Source: Prochlorococcus sp. AG-355-O17
Lineage (GTDB): Bacteria > Cyanobacteriota > Cyanobacteriia > PCC-6307 > Cyanobiaceae
Direction of reading: 5' to 3'
Length of the DNA: 64,000 bases
Assembly: GCA_003280655.1 (NCBI GenBank)
Contig: QCEK01000002.1
Coordinates: 62,001 to 126,000 of the forward strand
Made by a program: the position numbers and the translations under genes. Below, piece after piece: positions 34,332-43,608 of the stretch (the first letter of the stretch is position 1; the number at the start of each line of letters is the position of its first letter). A model generated the notes under the pieces. It did not search any database. It was not told the origin of the DNA and saw only the letters and a program-made list of their open reading frames with translations.

Positions 34332-35297
34332 ATGAGTTCTAATTTCAAAAACCTATACACTTCTAACAACCCTCCTTTACAAGCAACCTTAATAAGAGGT
34401 TCCAATATTGAGTCTATCCATAAAATTCATGCTGTTATTACTGACAAAAAAGGTAGGGTTTTAATGTGCGCAGGAAATCCAGAATATAAAAGTTTCATAA
34501 GATCAGCACTAAAACCGTTTCAAGCAATACCATTCGTTAGTAGTGGAGCTGCCTCAAAAATCAATAATGAATCAAAATCAATAGCGTTAGCTTGCGGATC
34601 ACATAGTGGATCAAAACTGCATTCAAGGGAAGCCTTCAAAATTTTATGGGAATATGACATTGACATTAATAATCTGAAATGTCCAAAATCTTATACAAGT
34701 CCATTAGAACATAATTGCTCCGGTAAACATGCCGCTTTCTTAGCGACATGCAAAAAAATGAATTGGCCATTAGATAGTTACTTAAAAGGGGATCATCCAC
34801 TTCAGGTCGAAATATTCAGAATTGTTTCTGAATTACTTGAAATCCCGTTATCTGAAATAAAAGCAGAACGTGATGATTGTGGTGCCCCCACTCTTTATTT
34901 AAAACTATTAGAAATGTCGAGGTTGTATTCATTACTAAGCAGTTCCGAAAATGCTGAATTAGAACAAATCAGTAGAGCTATTACAATAAACCCCACCATG
35001 ATAAGTGACAACAATAAATTTGATACAGAAATAATCAAAGCTTCTCATGGGCAAGTTATAGGTAAAGGTGGTGCCGAGGGAATTCAGTGTCTTTGCAAGG
35101 TAAATGAAGGGATAGGGATAGCTTTAAAAGTAGAAGACGGTTCAAAAAGAGCAAAGCATGCTGTTAGTCTTCACTTACTAAAACAATTAGAGTGGATATC
35201 TGACTTAAGAATTCAAGACATCGAAGAAAAGGTATTTAATCTTTCTGAAGGAGTGCGACTGGAAGTAAAAGGTAAATTAAAATTCCAAGAATCCTAA
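34332..35297 (+). CDS. Bacterial-type asparaginase (L-asparaginase II family)
   Basis: RSALKPFQAIPFVSSGA, SHSGS, LEHNCSGKHAAFLA, DDCGAPT; asparaginase_II signature. Confidence 0.9.
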   Translation: MSSNFKNLYTSNNPPLQATLIRGSNIESIHKIHAVITDKKGRVLMCAGNPEYKSFIRSALKPFQAIPFVSSGAASKINNESKSIALACGSHSGSKLHSREAFKILWEYDIDINNLKCPKSYTSPLEHNCSGKHAAFLATCKKMNWPLDSYLKGDHPLQVEIFRIVSELLEIPLSEIKAERDDCGAPTLYLKLLEMSRLYSLLSSSENAELEQISRAITINPTMISDNNKFDTEIIKASHGQVIGKGGAEGIQCLCKVNEGIGIALKVEDGSKRAKHAVSLHLLKQLEWISDLRIQDIEEKVFNLSEGVRLEVKGKLKFQES

Positions 35298-35341
35298 AAA
35301 ACAAGAAAAATAACCCTTTCAGATGTATGCTATGTATATGT

Positions 35342-35418
<77 letters not shown>

Positions 35419-35423
35419 ATTAT

Positions 35424-35448
35424 AAGCGGTTTCACAACTGCTTTTTTT
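35424..35448 (+). terminator. Rho-independent terminator downstream of tRNA-fMet
   Basis: aagcggtt-tcac-aactgctt followed by a T run. Confidence 0.75.
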
Positions 35449-35780
35449 AGTATTTGCAATAATTGCAGAAATATTAAAAAATACAATAGATATAATGTTT
35501 TTTAATGCTACTAAAAAGAAATTATTTGAGATCTTTTTGAATTGATAATTTCAAGTCAATTCTAATTATTAAACCAATAATAATAATAAATATTCAAATA
35601 TATGAATTCAAAGATAGATCCAAAAATTTAATTTAATTTTCTAATTAAATCTTAGCTTACAAATAATTTCTATTTAATATTAATAAAAAAGAATTTTAAT
35701 AAATCTGAATGTTGGCCATTTACATCTTGAATAAGTAATTTAATAAAGTAGAGTTAAATTATTTTGATTTGGGAAATTAT

Positions 35781-35927
35781 ATGCAGAATTTGCTACAGCG
35801 TGATTTAGGTTCAAGCTTATTATCAATAGCTGTCATTTTAGGTTGGTTAGGACTTTTTTTTGTATTCTTGAGAGTGTTAACTATCTCAATAAAAAGAATC
35901 CTTGAAGAGATTTTCAAAAAATCTTAA
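35781..35927 (+). CDS. Small single-TM protein, 48 aa
   Basis: MQNLLQRDLGSSLLSIAVILGWLGLFFVFLRVLTISIKRILEEIFKKS. Confidence 0.55.
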   Translation: MQNLLQRDLGSSLLSIAVILGWLGLFFVFLRVLTISIKRILEEIFKKS

Positions 35928-35997
35928 TTATTTAAATTAATAAATAATTCAGAATTAATCACAGTAATTCTAAATCGATAGGTATAATAACCTAAAA

Positions 35998-36387
35998 ATG
36001 TCAATTTTAGAAAAGACAAAGATAGGAGATTCTGTTCAAATAAATTTAGAACTATCAAAGGATAGGCTTACTAAAGAAGTAATTGATGCTATAAATTTTT
36101 CTTCGGTGGCCAAGATAAGTGATTTCAGAATAACTGATGGCAAAGGTATAGGAGTTATATTGCAATTGTCTAATGGAAAAGAGCAATGGTTTTTTGAAGA
36201 TGAAATTGATCTCTTTGACGAAAATGGTAATTTAATAAAAAAAAATATGGATAAAGAAGAGATTAGTAATTTTATATTTGATTTTTTAAGAGAATTAAAT
36301 TATGAAAATAAAAATAAGGTAATTGAGTTACTTAATCCAATTAACTTTTTTATCTGGCTGGTTGTATCGTTTAAAGATATTTTTTAA
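35998..36387 (+). CDS. DUF2862/PetP-like protein with C-terminal hydrophobic segment
   Basis: KIGDSVQINLELSKDRLTKEVIDAINFSSVAKISDFRITDGKGIGVILQLSNGKEQWFFEDEID: DGxGxGV...WFFEDE motif. Confidence 0.7.
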   Translation: MSILEKTKIGDSVQINLELSKDRLTKEVIDAINFSSVAKISDFRITDGKGIGVILQLSNGKEQWFFEDEIDLFDENGNLIKKNMDKEEISNFIFDFLRELNYENKNKVIELLNPINFFIWLVVSFKDIF

Positions 36388-36463
36388 TTAGTGAAAAATT
36401 TTTCTAAAATCATATTTATACAATAATTTATTTAAATATAAAATTTCAGTAATCAAAATTTAA

Positions 36464-37459
36464 ATGGTACAAAATATTATCGATGTAAGAAATTTATCTA
36501 AGTCATTTGATATCTCTTCCAAAGAACCAGGCTTAAAAGGAACAATTAAACATTTTTTTATAAGACAAACAAAAAGCTTAAAGGTTATAAAAAATATAAG
36601 TTTTGAAATTAAAGAAGGCGAAATAGTAGGTTTTCTAGGTGCTAATGGTGCTGGGAAAACAACAATATTAAAAATGCTTTGTGGCTTAATTTATCCAAGC
36701 GAAGGTTCAATTTTAGTTTCAGGCCACTTACCTTTCAGGAGAAAAGAAAATTTCCTAAAAAATATCACCTTAATAATGGGACAAAAGCAACAGCTTATTT
36801 GGGACCTTCCGCCGATTGAATCATTCTATTTGAACGCATCAATATATGACTTAGATAAGTTTGAAGCTAAAAAAAGAATTAAAAGACTATCGGAAATGCT
36901 TGAAATTGACCAAGAGCTATTCATACCTGTTAGAAAACTTTCACTAGGACAGCGTATGAAGTCAGAATTACTAGCAGCTTTGATACATGAACCAAATGTT
37001 CTATTTTTAGACGAGCCGACACTTGGATTAGATATTAATGCACAGAGAAATTTAAGAAAATTCCTTCAAAAATATAATAAGGAAACTAATGCAACGATAT
37101 GCTTGACCAGTCATTATATGAAAGATATTACATCGCTATGCAAGAGAGTTATATGTGTGCACGAAGGGGCAATATCATATGATGGAAAACTTGACCTATT
37201 ATTAAAAAAATTATCCCCAGTTAAAGAAATATTAATAGTTTGTCGCTCAGAAGAGGATGCGATTAAATTAGAAAATTCCGGATTTACTGTTAAAAATAAA
37301 ATAAAAAATGAAATCACTATAAAAATTGAAAACAGATTTATTACCTCTTCCCTAAAAACTATTCTAAACAATTTTGAAATTGAAGACCTTTTTATAAATG
37401 AACCACCTATAGATGAAATTATTGGGAAGGTTTTAATCAAAAAAGATTATGACATCTAA
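36464..37459 (+). CDS. ABC-2 type exporter, ATP-binding protein
   Basis: GFLGANGAGKTTILKMLCGLIYPSEG, LSLGQRMKSELLAALIHEPNVLFLDEPTLGLD. Confidence 0.93.
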   Translation: MVQNIIDVRNLSKSFDISSKEPGLKGTIKHFFIRQTKSLKVIKNISFEIKEGEIVGFLGANGAGKTTILKMLCGLIYPSEGSILVSGHLPFRRKENFLKNITLIMGQKQQLIWDLPPIESFYLNASIYDLDKFEAKKRIKRLSEMLEIDQELFIPVRKLSLGQRMKSELLAALIHEPNVLFLDEPTLGLDINAQRNLRKFLQKYNKETNATICLTSHYMKDITSLCKRVICVHEGAISYDGKLDLLLKKLSPVKEILIVCRSEEDAIKLENSGFTVKNKIKNEITIKIENRFITSSLKTILNNFEIEDLFINEPPIDEIIGKVLIKKDYDI

Positions 37460-38243
37460 TTTGATTAACCGTAAAATGTTCACCTTATTAAAAGTCCAGT
37501 ATTCAAACATGTTGGAATATAGGGTAGAAATTGCATTATGGGCAATTTCAGGGATTATTCCCTTCTTCATGTTAAACATTTGGACAAATAATAATTTAAA
37601 TGAATCCATAAACATTAGTAACGATATGCTTTCTAGGTATTTTTTATCTGCTTTTTTTGTAAGACAGTTTTCTGTAGTTTGGGTTGTATTCAGTTTTGAA
37701 GAAGATTCTCTTATGGGGAAAATATCTCCGTATTTAATCCAACCTTTAAATCCATTTTTCAGATATTTTGCGCAACATCTTGCTGAACAAATAACAAGAT
37801 TTCCTTTCGCACTAATAATCGCATTTCTCTTTTTTATTTTTAATCCAGAAAGTATATGGATTCCTAATTTAGGTATTTTACTATTATCGATGTTATCTAC
37901 TTTCTTATCTTTCTTGATTCAGTTTTTAATTCAGTCAATAGTTGCATGCTTATGTTTCTGGACAGAGAAAGCATCATCGATAGAAAGATTGTTATTTATT
38001 CCAACTTTATTTCTCTCAGGTCTTTTAGCTCCAGTAGTTTCATTTCCCACATATGTTAAATCTTGGATTTATTTAACTCCTTTTCCATATCTAATTGATT
38101 TCCCTGCGAACTTACTATCAGGTAATGAAACAAATATTAGTGGAGGCTTGAGTATGCAAATTCTATGGATTATTTTACTTTTCCCATTATTTAAGAAAGT
38201 GTGGTCTGAAGGAACGAAAAAATATACAGCTATGGGGTCATGA
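37449..38243 (+). CDS. ABC-2 family permease
   Basis: 264 aa, six hydrophobic segments; overlaps the ATPase gene by 11 bp. Confidence 0.85.
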   Translation: MTSNLINRKMFTLLKVQYSNMLEYRVEIALWAISGIIPFFMLNIWTNNNLNESINISNDMLSRYFLSAFFVRQFSVVWVVFSFEEDSLMGKISPYLIQPLNPFFRYFAQHLAEQITRFPFALIIAFLFFIFNPESIWIPNLGILLLSMLSTFLSFLIQFLIQSIVACLCFWTEKASSIERLLFIPTLFLSGLLAPVVSFPTYVKSWIYLTPFPYLIDFPANLLSGNETNISGGLSMQILWIILLFPLFKKVWSEGTKKYTAMGS

Positions 38244-39034
38244 ATTTAAGAAAATCTCTAAAAGTTTATAAAAAATTCTTACATACTTCTTTGGCTTCTG
38301 AATTGGAGTATAAGACAAATATATTAGTTGATTTAATTACTGCAATTTTAAGTTTAATAGGGAGTATTTTCCTATTATCTATTTTCTTTCAAAATAATGA
38401 CTATATTGGAGGTTGGGAATTTGAACAGGCACTAATAATTCAAGGTATTTATACAATTTTGAATGGAATAACAAATACATGGTTCAATCCTAATCTTACA
38501 GAAATAGTTAAACATATAAGAGAAGGAACATTAGACTTCGTACTTTTAAAACCTATTGACAGTCAATTTTTTATTTCATTAAAAAAAATAAATCCATCTG
38601 GATTTTTAGAAATAATGCTTGGATTTTTCTTGTTATTCTTCTGCATAAGAATAAATCAAATAAATATAAGTTTAAGTTTTCTGACCCTATCCTTGATTAC
38701 GATAATCTGCTCAATTGGTATTTTATATAGCCTATGGTTTTTTATCTCTACTACCACTATTTGGTTTGTAAAGACTTGGAATGCAATAGAAGTACTAAGA
38801 TCATTCCTTTATATTGGAAGATTTCCTCTAAATTCATTTTCATTTTCTTTAAGAATCTTTTTTAGTGTTTTCATTCCTATTGCTTTTATAACTACAATTC
38901 CTTCTGAAGTTTTTTTAGGACTCTCTCAATCATGGAAAATATTACTTGAAGTTATTGTTACCACAGTATTTCTTGTAACTTCAAGAAAGTTCTGGTTATT
39001 TGCATTAAAATTTTATTCATCAGCATCGAGCTAA
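38240..39034 (+). CDS. ABC-2 family permease (second subunit)
   Basis: 264 aa multi-TM; WFNPNLTEIVKHIREGTLDFVLLKPIDSQF motif typical of this permease group; 4-bp overlap. Confidence 0.87.
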   Translation: MNLRKSLKVYKKFLHTSLASELEYKTNILVDLITAILSLIGSIFLLSIFFQNNDYIGGWEFEQALIIQGIYTILNGITNTWFNPNLTEIVKHIREGTLDFVLLKPIDSQFFISLKKINPSGFLEIMLGFFLLFFCIRINQINISLSFLTLSLITIICSIGILYSLWFFISTTTIWFVKTWNAIEVLRSFLYIGRFPLNSFSFSLRIFFSVFIPIAFITTIPSEVFLGLSQSWKILLEVIVTTVFLVTSRKFWLFALKFYSSASS

Positions 39035-39037
39035 ATA

Positions 39038-39304
39038 TTATTTAATAACCACCCTGCAAAATTCCCAAATTTGTTGTTTACTTTTCAAATTAGTAAGCCT
39101 AGATAATTTCTTAAAATGAGGTTTAGATTTTTCAACAGTTAAAAGCCTACAGTTATATTCAATTTTATGATTTGTAGATATGATTCTTAATTTGAGAGAA
39201 ACATCACAAAGGATAATTATTAACATGAGAAAGAAAACTATCCCAAAAAATTGTGAAAATGATTTTGAATAATTTTCTTTTTCAGTTTTTAATTCAAGCT
39301 TCAT
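39038..39304 (-). CDS. Hypothetical single-TM protein
   Basis: 88 aa; coupled to the next ORF (shared base at 39304). Confidence 0.5.
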   Translation of the reverse strand: MKLELKTEKENYSKSFSQFFGIVFFLMLIIILCDVSLKLRIISTNHKIEYNCRLLTVEKSKPHFKKLSRLTNLKSKQQIWEFCRVVIK

Positions 39305-39609
39305 TACTTAACTATATGCTGAGGACACTTAATTGCAGCAATAGCAACGGCTGTAACTTTAAAATTTTCTGACTTCTCAATTACCTTTTTAACCTCTAAT
39401 GGTCCAAACTTATTACTTGCATCACTGTATGAAAGAAGTAAAGATTTATAGTTATCATGACCAAGATTTCTATACTCACAGAAATTATCCCCTACATGAT
39501 TTAAAAGAGTTAATAAAGTTAATTCAATCATTAAAGCATTTTTACTAGGAAAGTTCTTACGAATGATACTGTGCAGGACATTTTTAACAAGTAAGATGAT
39601 CAAAAACAT
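39304..39609 (-). CDS. Hypothetical protein
   Basis: 101 aa intact ORF. Confidence 0.5.
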   Translation of the reverse strand: MFLIILLVKNVLHSIIRKNFPSKNALMIELTLLTLLNHVGDNFCEYRNLGHDNYKSLLLSYSDASNKFGPLEVKKVIEKSENFKVTAVAIAAIKCPQHIVK

Positions 39610-39699
39610 TTGAAATCATAAAAAAAGTTTTTTGCTCATAAACTTTAAAATTAAAAAATTAATTTCAGAAATTTTAAATTTACACATAAGAAAATCCTT

Positions 39700-39827
39700 A
39701 AAGCACTACCTGTAGTGTTTAAGCATGGACATGTTTGCGCTACAGATAGGGGGTTGCATTTTTTAAGAAATTGGTTTAAAAATAAGGTTCCCCATCACCC
39801 GGCCCCACATATGTGAGGCCTTTTTTT
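39700..39827 (+). ncRNA. Candidate structured small RNA with intrinsic terminator
   Basis: Gap with no ORF; hairpin TGTAGTG...CGCTACA (39711-39744), internal stem GGGG...CCCC, GC-rich terminator hairpin and T7 at 39801-39827. Confidence 0.55.
39801..39827 (+). terminator. Strong intrinsic terminator
   Basis: GGCCCCACATATGTGAGGCC followed by TTTTTTT. Confidence 0.85.
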
Positions 39828-39989
39828 ATGGTTTTTAATATAAAGTCTCTATAAAAGTTTTATTTGATAAAACGAGATATTCATTAACACCTTTGATAAT
39901 AAATAAAGGGTAGTAATTAATTTATTTTTTTTACATATGGACCTGATATAAAGTCCTTTACAACAATTGCACTTCTGTTATCAATTAAT

Positions 39990-40679
39990 TTATAAAAAAC
40001 TTTTTATGGATTTAATCAATAAGCTTGTACCAACAAAAATACAAACTGTTATAAAAGTTTTCTTAATTAGAACATTCCCATTTAACTTTGATAAGTAAGC
40101 TCCGAAATATCCTCCTGTAAAGGAACCAATTATTAATATTATCAATATATTTGAAGGAACAGATCCTATTCTTGCCAAAAAAACTGCTCCTACAAAATTC
40201 CAAAAAATCCCAACAGTAAAAAATGTCATACTTATAGCTCGAAGAAAATCCATTTCAAAAGTTTTTATTAAAAGTATTGTCACAAGTAATCCAGTTCCTG
40301 AAGAAATAGAACCATTTAATATACCTATAAGAAAAATAAAAATTAAAAATCTAATTTTTTGAGCAAAATTAAGCTTATTATCCCCAGATGATAAACCTAA
40401 ATCTGGTTTAAGGAATGAGTAAAAAGCTAATAATATTGATATGATTCCTAAAATTAAGTACAAATAATTTTCTGATATATATTCAACTATAGAAGACCCT
40501 AAAATTACTCCTGGCAATCCAAAAATTAAAATTTGCCAAGCAACACTTACATCATTACCTAAAGATTTGTAATTTCTTAATGAACCCCCTATTCCTAGTG
40601 CTACTGTTGCTAATTTATGACTAGCCAGAGCCTGATAATAAGGAACTCCAGATAAAATTAATGCAGGCAATTGTAACAT
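39990..40679 (-). CDS. TauE/SafE (TSUP) family membrane transporter, apparently 5'-truncated by a frameshift
   Basis: LQLPALILSGVPYYQALASHKLATVALGIGGSLRN...; multi-TM. Missing N-terminal TM and GGG motif are encoded just upstream in another frame up to ATG at 40801. Confidence 0.8.
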   Translation of the reverse strand: MLQLPALILSGVPYYQALASHKLATVALGIGGSLRNYKSLGNDVSVAWQILIFGLPGVILGSSIVEYISENYLYLILGIISILLAFYSFLKPDLGLSSGDNKLNFAQKIRFLIFIFLIGILNGSISSGTGLLVTILLIKTFEMDFLRAISMTFFTVGIFWNFVGAVFLARIGSVPSNILIILIIGSFTGGYFGAYLSKLNGNVLIKKTFITVCIFVGTSLLIKSIKSFL

Positions 40680-40939
40680 CCTGCTCCTCCACCTGAAATC
40701 GCTGAGAAAGTATTAGAAAAAAAGGATATCAAAAAGATATAAAAACTTTTAAAAATAAAATGATCAACACTATCTAATGATTTTGTTAATAGATAAAGCA
40801 TTAACTACAAATTCTAATATTTTTATAAGTAAAAAATATTCTCTTCATAAGAAATATAGTACCTACAAAGTTTTATTTTATCTTTTTCAATCAAAGTTTA
40901 AAAAAAACTGTTATTATCGAAAAAACTATCAAGAATACT

Positions 40940-41281
40940 ATGCATAGACAAGATGCAATTTACCTTGATCAGTTTTGTCCAAAGATAAGTAATAAAAATT
41001 GGAGAGAGTCTCTTAATAAACTTACTAAGTTTAAATGTATTTATTGCGGTAAACCATCGGAATCACTTGATCACCTTCATCCAATGTCGAAAGGTGGTAC
41101 TAGCAGTACAAGTAATTGCGTCCCATGTTGTTTGTCATGTAATGGTAAGAAATCAGATTCAGAAGTTCTTAGTTGGTACAGAAAACAAAATTTTTATGAT
41201 CCTCGAAGGGCTATGGCAATACGAGCATGGTTTAATGATGATTTAGAACTAGCCTCAGTTCTTTTGAACTACTTAAATTGA
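40940..41281 (+). CDS. HNH endonuclease family protein
   Basis: KCIYCGKPSESLDHLHPMSKGGTSSTSNCVPCCLSCNGKKSD: CxxC...LDHxxPxxxGG...NxxxxCxxCNxxK. Confidence 0.9.
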   Translation: MHRQDAIYLDQFCPKISNKNWRESLNKLTKFKCIYCGKPSESLDHLHPMSKGGTSSTSNCVPCCLSCNGKKSDSEVLSWYRKQNFYDPRRAMAIRAWFNDDLELASVLLNYLN

Positions 41282-41373
41282 AATTGAAATGATAAATTGA
41301 TTGAGATTCGAAATAATATTTTTGTATATTGTTGAAAAGGATCTTTCTATTTAAGTAAATAATGAATTTTCAT

Positions 41374-41568
41374 TTAAATTATTCTTTCTATTTCTGAATT
41401 TATTTTATTACTCCTGAAAATCGCAATATTAGAATAATCATCTTTCCACATTATTGGCGAGTCTATAACCTTTCTCTCTGGAGACTTTACTGAAAAAATC
41501 AATCCAAACACAAAAAGAATAGTAATCAAAATTATAGTCAATACTAATTTGTCTGAAATATTATTCAT
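41374..41568 (-). CDS. Hypothetical single-TM protein, 64 aa
   Basis: Intact ORF, N-terminal TM. Confidence 0.5.
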   Translation of the reverse strand: MNNISDKLVLTIILITILFVFGLIFSVKSPERKVIDSPIMWKDDYSNIAIFRSNKINSEIERII

Positions 41569-41577
41569 TAGCCTAAT

Positions 41578-41979
41578 CTATCTTGAAAAATTTTTATCAG
41601 GAGTTGTTTTTTGGTAAATTTCCAGAAAATATGACTTAAAATAATCAACTCCTTCCTTTCCAATTAATCCAAATGACCATCCACAATCATTTACTACTTG
41701 CAATGAAATTTGATTTGCCAAGTCATTCTTCTCAATCCATTTTTTCTGTGGATTGTAAGAGAAAGATATAATATTTTCAGTTTTCACAATGGCTGATTTC
41801 ATTGCTTCATCTTTAGAAAAACCATTTTGAATAGCTTTGCAATATTTCTTAGAGAAATTATTAGAGATTCTATTTTGTAGCAAACTAACACTAGGATCAG
41901 ACGTATCAAAAGCTAAACCTATTGCAGGTTTTAATTGAAAAATCATAAATAAAATTAAGCCAAAACAGAACTTTAACAA
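41578..41979 (-). CDS. Hypothetical secreted protein with two conserved Cys
   Basis: Signal peptide MLKFCFGLILFMIFQLKPAIGLA; mature region KKYCKAIQNGF...DCGWSFGL. Paralogue at 60601-61038. Confidence 0.6.
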   Translation of the reverse strand: MLKFCFGLILFMIFQLKPAIGLAFDTSDPSVSLLQNRISNNFSKKYCKAIQNGFSKDEAMKSAIVKTENIISFSYNPQKKWIEKNDLANQISLQVVNDCGWSFGLIGKEGVDYFKSYFLEIYQKTTPDKNFSR

Positions 41980-42130
41980 CAGCTATTTATCAATACTTAT
42001 AAATAATATAATAGTATTTTAAAATTGTCTTTTCAATTAAATCTGATAATTATTAAAAGTAAATTAAATTTCAATTTATTAAAAATTAAAAGTATTTCGA
42101 TAAGTTCAGTAATAATAGTCAGAGGTTTAT

Positions 42131-42364
42131 TTGACTACTTATATGTACGAATCATTGATGACATTGCTATTTTTTCCTGATTGGACAAATGGATTACCTT
42201 CAGATTTCTTAATTCTTCATTTTTTTGTAGGAGCTGTGATTTTTCCATTCAACATGATTCATGCTAAAGCAAGAAAAATTGATAGTCAAAATCCACAGGA
42301 AGCAGCTAATGGGTATAAAAATTCAGACAATGCTACATTTTTTGGATACGAAGAAATCAATTAG
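42131..42364 (+). CDS. Hypothetical membrane protein
   Basis: 77 aa ORF (TTG start in track; ATG alternative at 42143). Confidence 0.5.
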   Translation: MTTYMYESLMTLLFFPDWTNGLPSDFLILHFFVGAVIFPFNMIHAKARKIDSQNPQEAANGYKNSDNATFFGYEEIN

Positions 42365-42395
42365 ATTTCCATAAATTTTTTTTAGAAATTAGTTT

Positions 42396-42623
42396 TTGAT
42401 GATAATTTCCCTAAATAAAGCTTTAGATCTTAAAATTTTCAGTCCCAGTGAACCTATAGGAATATTGATTATTTTTTTAGGATTAATATTTACTGGTATG
42501 ATTTTTTACATTATTTATGTAGTAAGTACTAATAAAGAGTCTCTAGAAGATAAAAAAATAAGAACTAAAAAGGAGTACTTGCAAAAGGAGAAAATAGGAA
42601 AATTATTTCCTAAGAAAAAATAA
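42396..42623 (+). CDS. Hypothetical single-TM protein with basic tail
   Basis: 75 aa ORF. Confidence 0.5.
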   Translation: MMIISLNKALDLKIFSPSEPIGILIIFLGLIFTGMIFYIIYVVSTNKESLEDKKIRTKKEYLQKEKIGKLFPKKK

Positions 42624-42843
42624 ATTTGATTGTTTTATAACTGTAAAGGTATTTATTTATATTATTAATGATCAAATCAGTAGGATCCAAAAACATAAGT
42701 TTTAGCTCTTTTAAATCAAACATTGTAAAACCTTATTTTAACAACAAAAAATTTTTAACGAGGAGTTTATATTGTCAAATACTCAGCTAAATTATTTTCA
42801 TATCAACCAAAAAATGTTAAAAATGGAAAAATAAATTGAAATC

Positions 42844-43347
42844 TTGGAGAATTCACCTCAATATCTATTTCTTGCTAGTGGTGTAAATAATGGTGAAGGT
42901 TTTTGGATTGTGGGAATAAAAAATTGCGATGAAAATATCCTAGATGATGAAAACCTTTTAGATTGCCATAGAAAAGAATTAATAGGTAATGAATCAGCAA
43001 AAGATATTCTTTTAGCTATTAATTTAAACGTAAATAATTTATTAAATGAACTAAGAGACAAAAATTATTTAATTGCAAAACCTTCAATAGGGATTCCATT
43101 TGATATCCCTTTAGAAATCTTGGAAAATATTTTTGATTTTTGGCTAGATATTTATAAAAATCATAAGGCGTGGGAAGCTTGTCTAGGACTTCTTAAAGTT
43201 AGAAAAAGGATTTCCCTAACAAACCTAATTGAAAGCGAAAGTTTAAAGGGAAACTCTAAAAAATGGGCAATAAAAATTGAAACTTTACATACTTATGTTC
43301 CTTCTTCACTTAAAAATGAAAAATTAAATGACCCCATGTGGGAATAA
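42844..43347 (+). CDS. Hypothetical protein
   Basis: 167 aa soluble ORF, TTG start; in frame with an upstream SD-preceded mini-ORF. Confidence 0.6.
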   Translation: MENSPQYLFLASGVNNGEGFWIVGIKNCDENILDDENLLDCHRKELIGNESAKDILLAINLNVNNLLNELRDKNYLIAKPSIGIPFDIPLEILENIFDFWLDIYKNHKAWEACLGLLKVRKRISLTNLIESESLKGNSKKWAIKIETLHTYVPSSLKNEKLNDPMWE

Positions 43348-43421
43348 ATTTATCTTTAAATATTAAAAATATTTACTTCGTTGGATATTTAAGTAAAAAT
43401 AAAATAACTAATAATTAAATA

Positions 43422-43607
43422 ATGAATAAACCATATTCTTTTAGTATCGATCAAATGAACGGGATAGTTGAGGATACATACGCCAAGATAATAAATGAAT
43501 GTGAAAATTTAAAAAAAAATACCAATTGTCCAAATGAGCAAGTAGTAGCACTTTTAAGTGTAATTGCTTCCAATTACGCTCCTACAACAGAAAAAAACGA
43601 AAATTAA
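43422..43607 (+). CDS. Hypothetical protein, 61 aa
   Basis: Intact ORF 2 bp upstream of the PRTase start. Confidence 0.55.
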   Translation: MNKPYSFSIDQMNGIVEDTYAKIINECENLKKNTNCPNEQVVALLSVIASNYAPTTEKNEN

Positions 43608-43608
43608 G

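Noticed and set aside
39700-39827. tmRNA, 6S RNA or SRP RNA
   Set aside because: Length and sequence do not fit: no tmRNA-like acceptor end or tag reading frame, too short for 6S, no SRP GGAA/AGCAG loop signature recognised.
40940-41281. HNH protein as a homing endonuclease or defence nuclease
   Set aside because: Stand-alone, no intron, toxin or methylase partner visible; such small HNH proteins are common in cyanobacteria.
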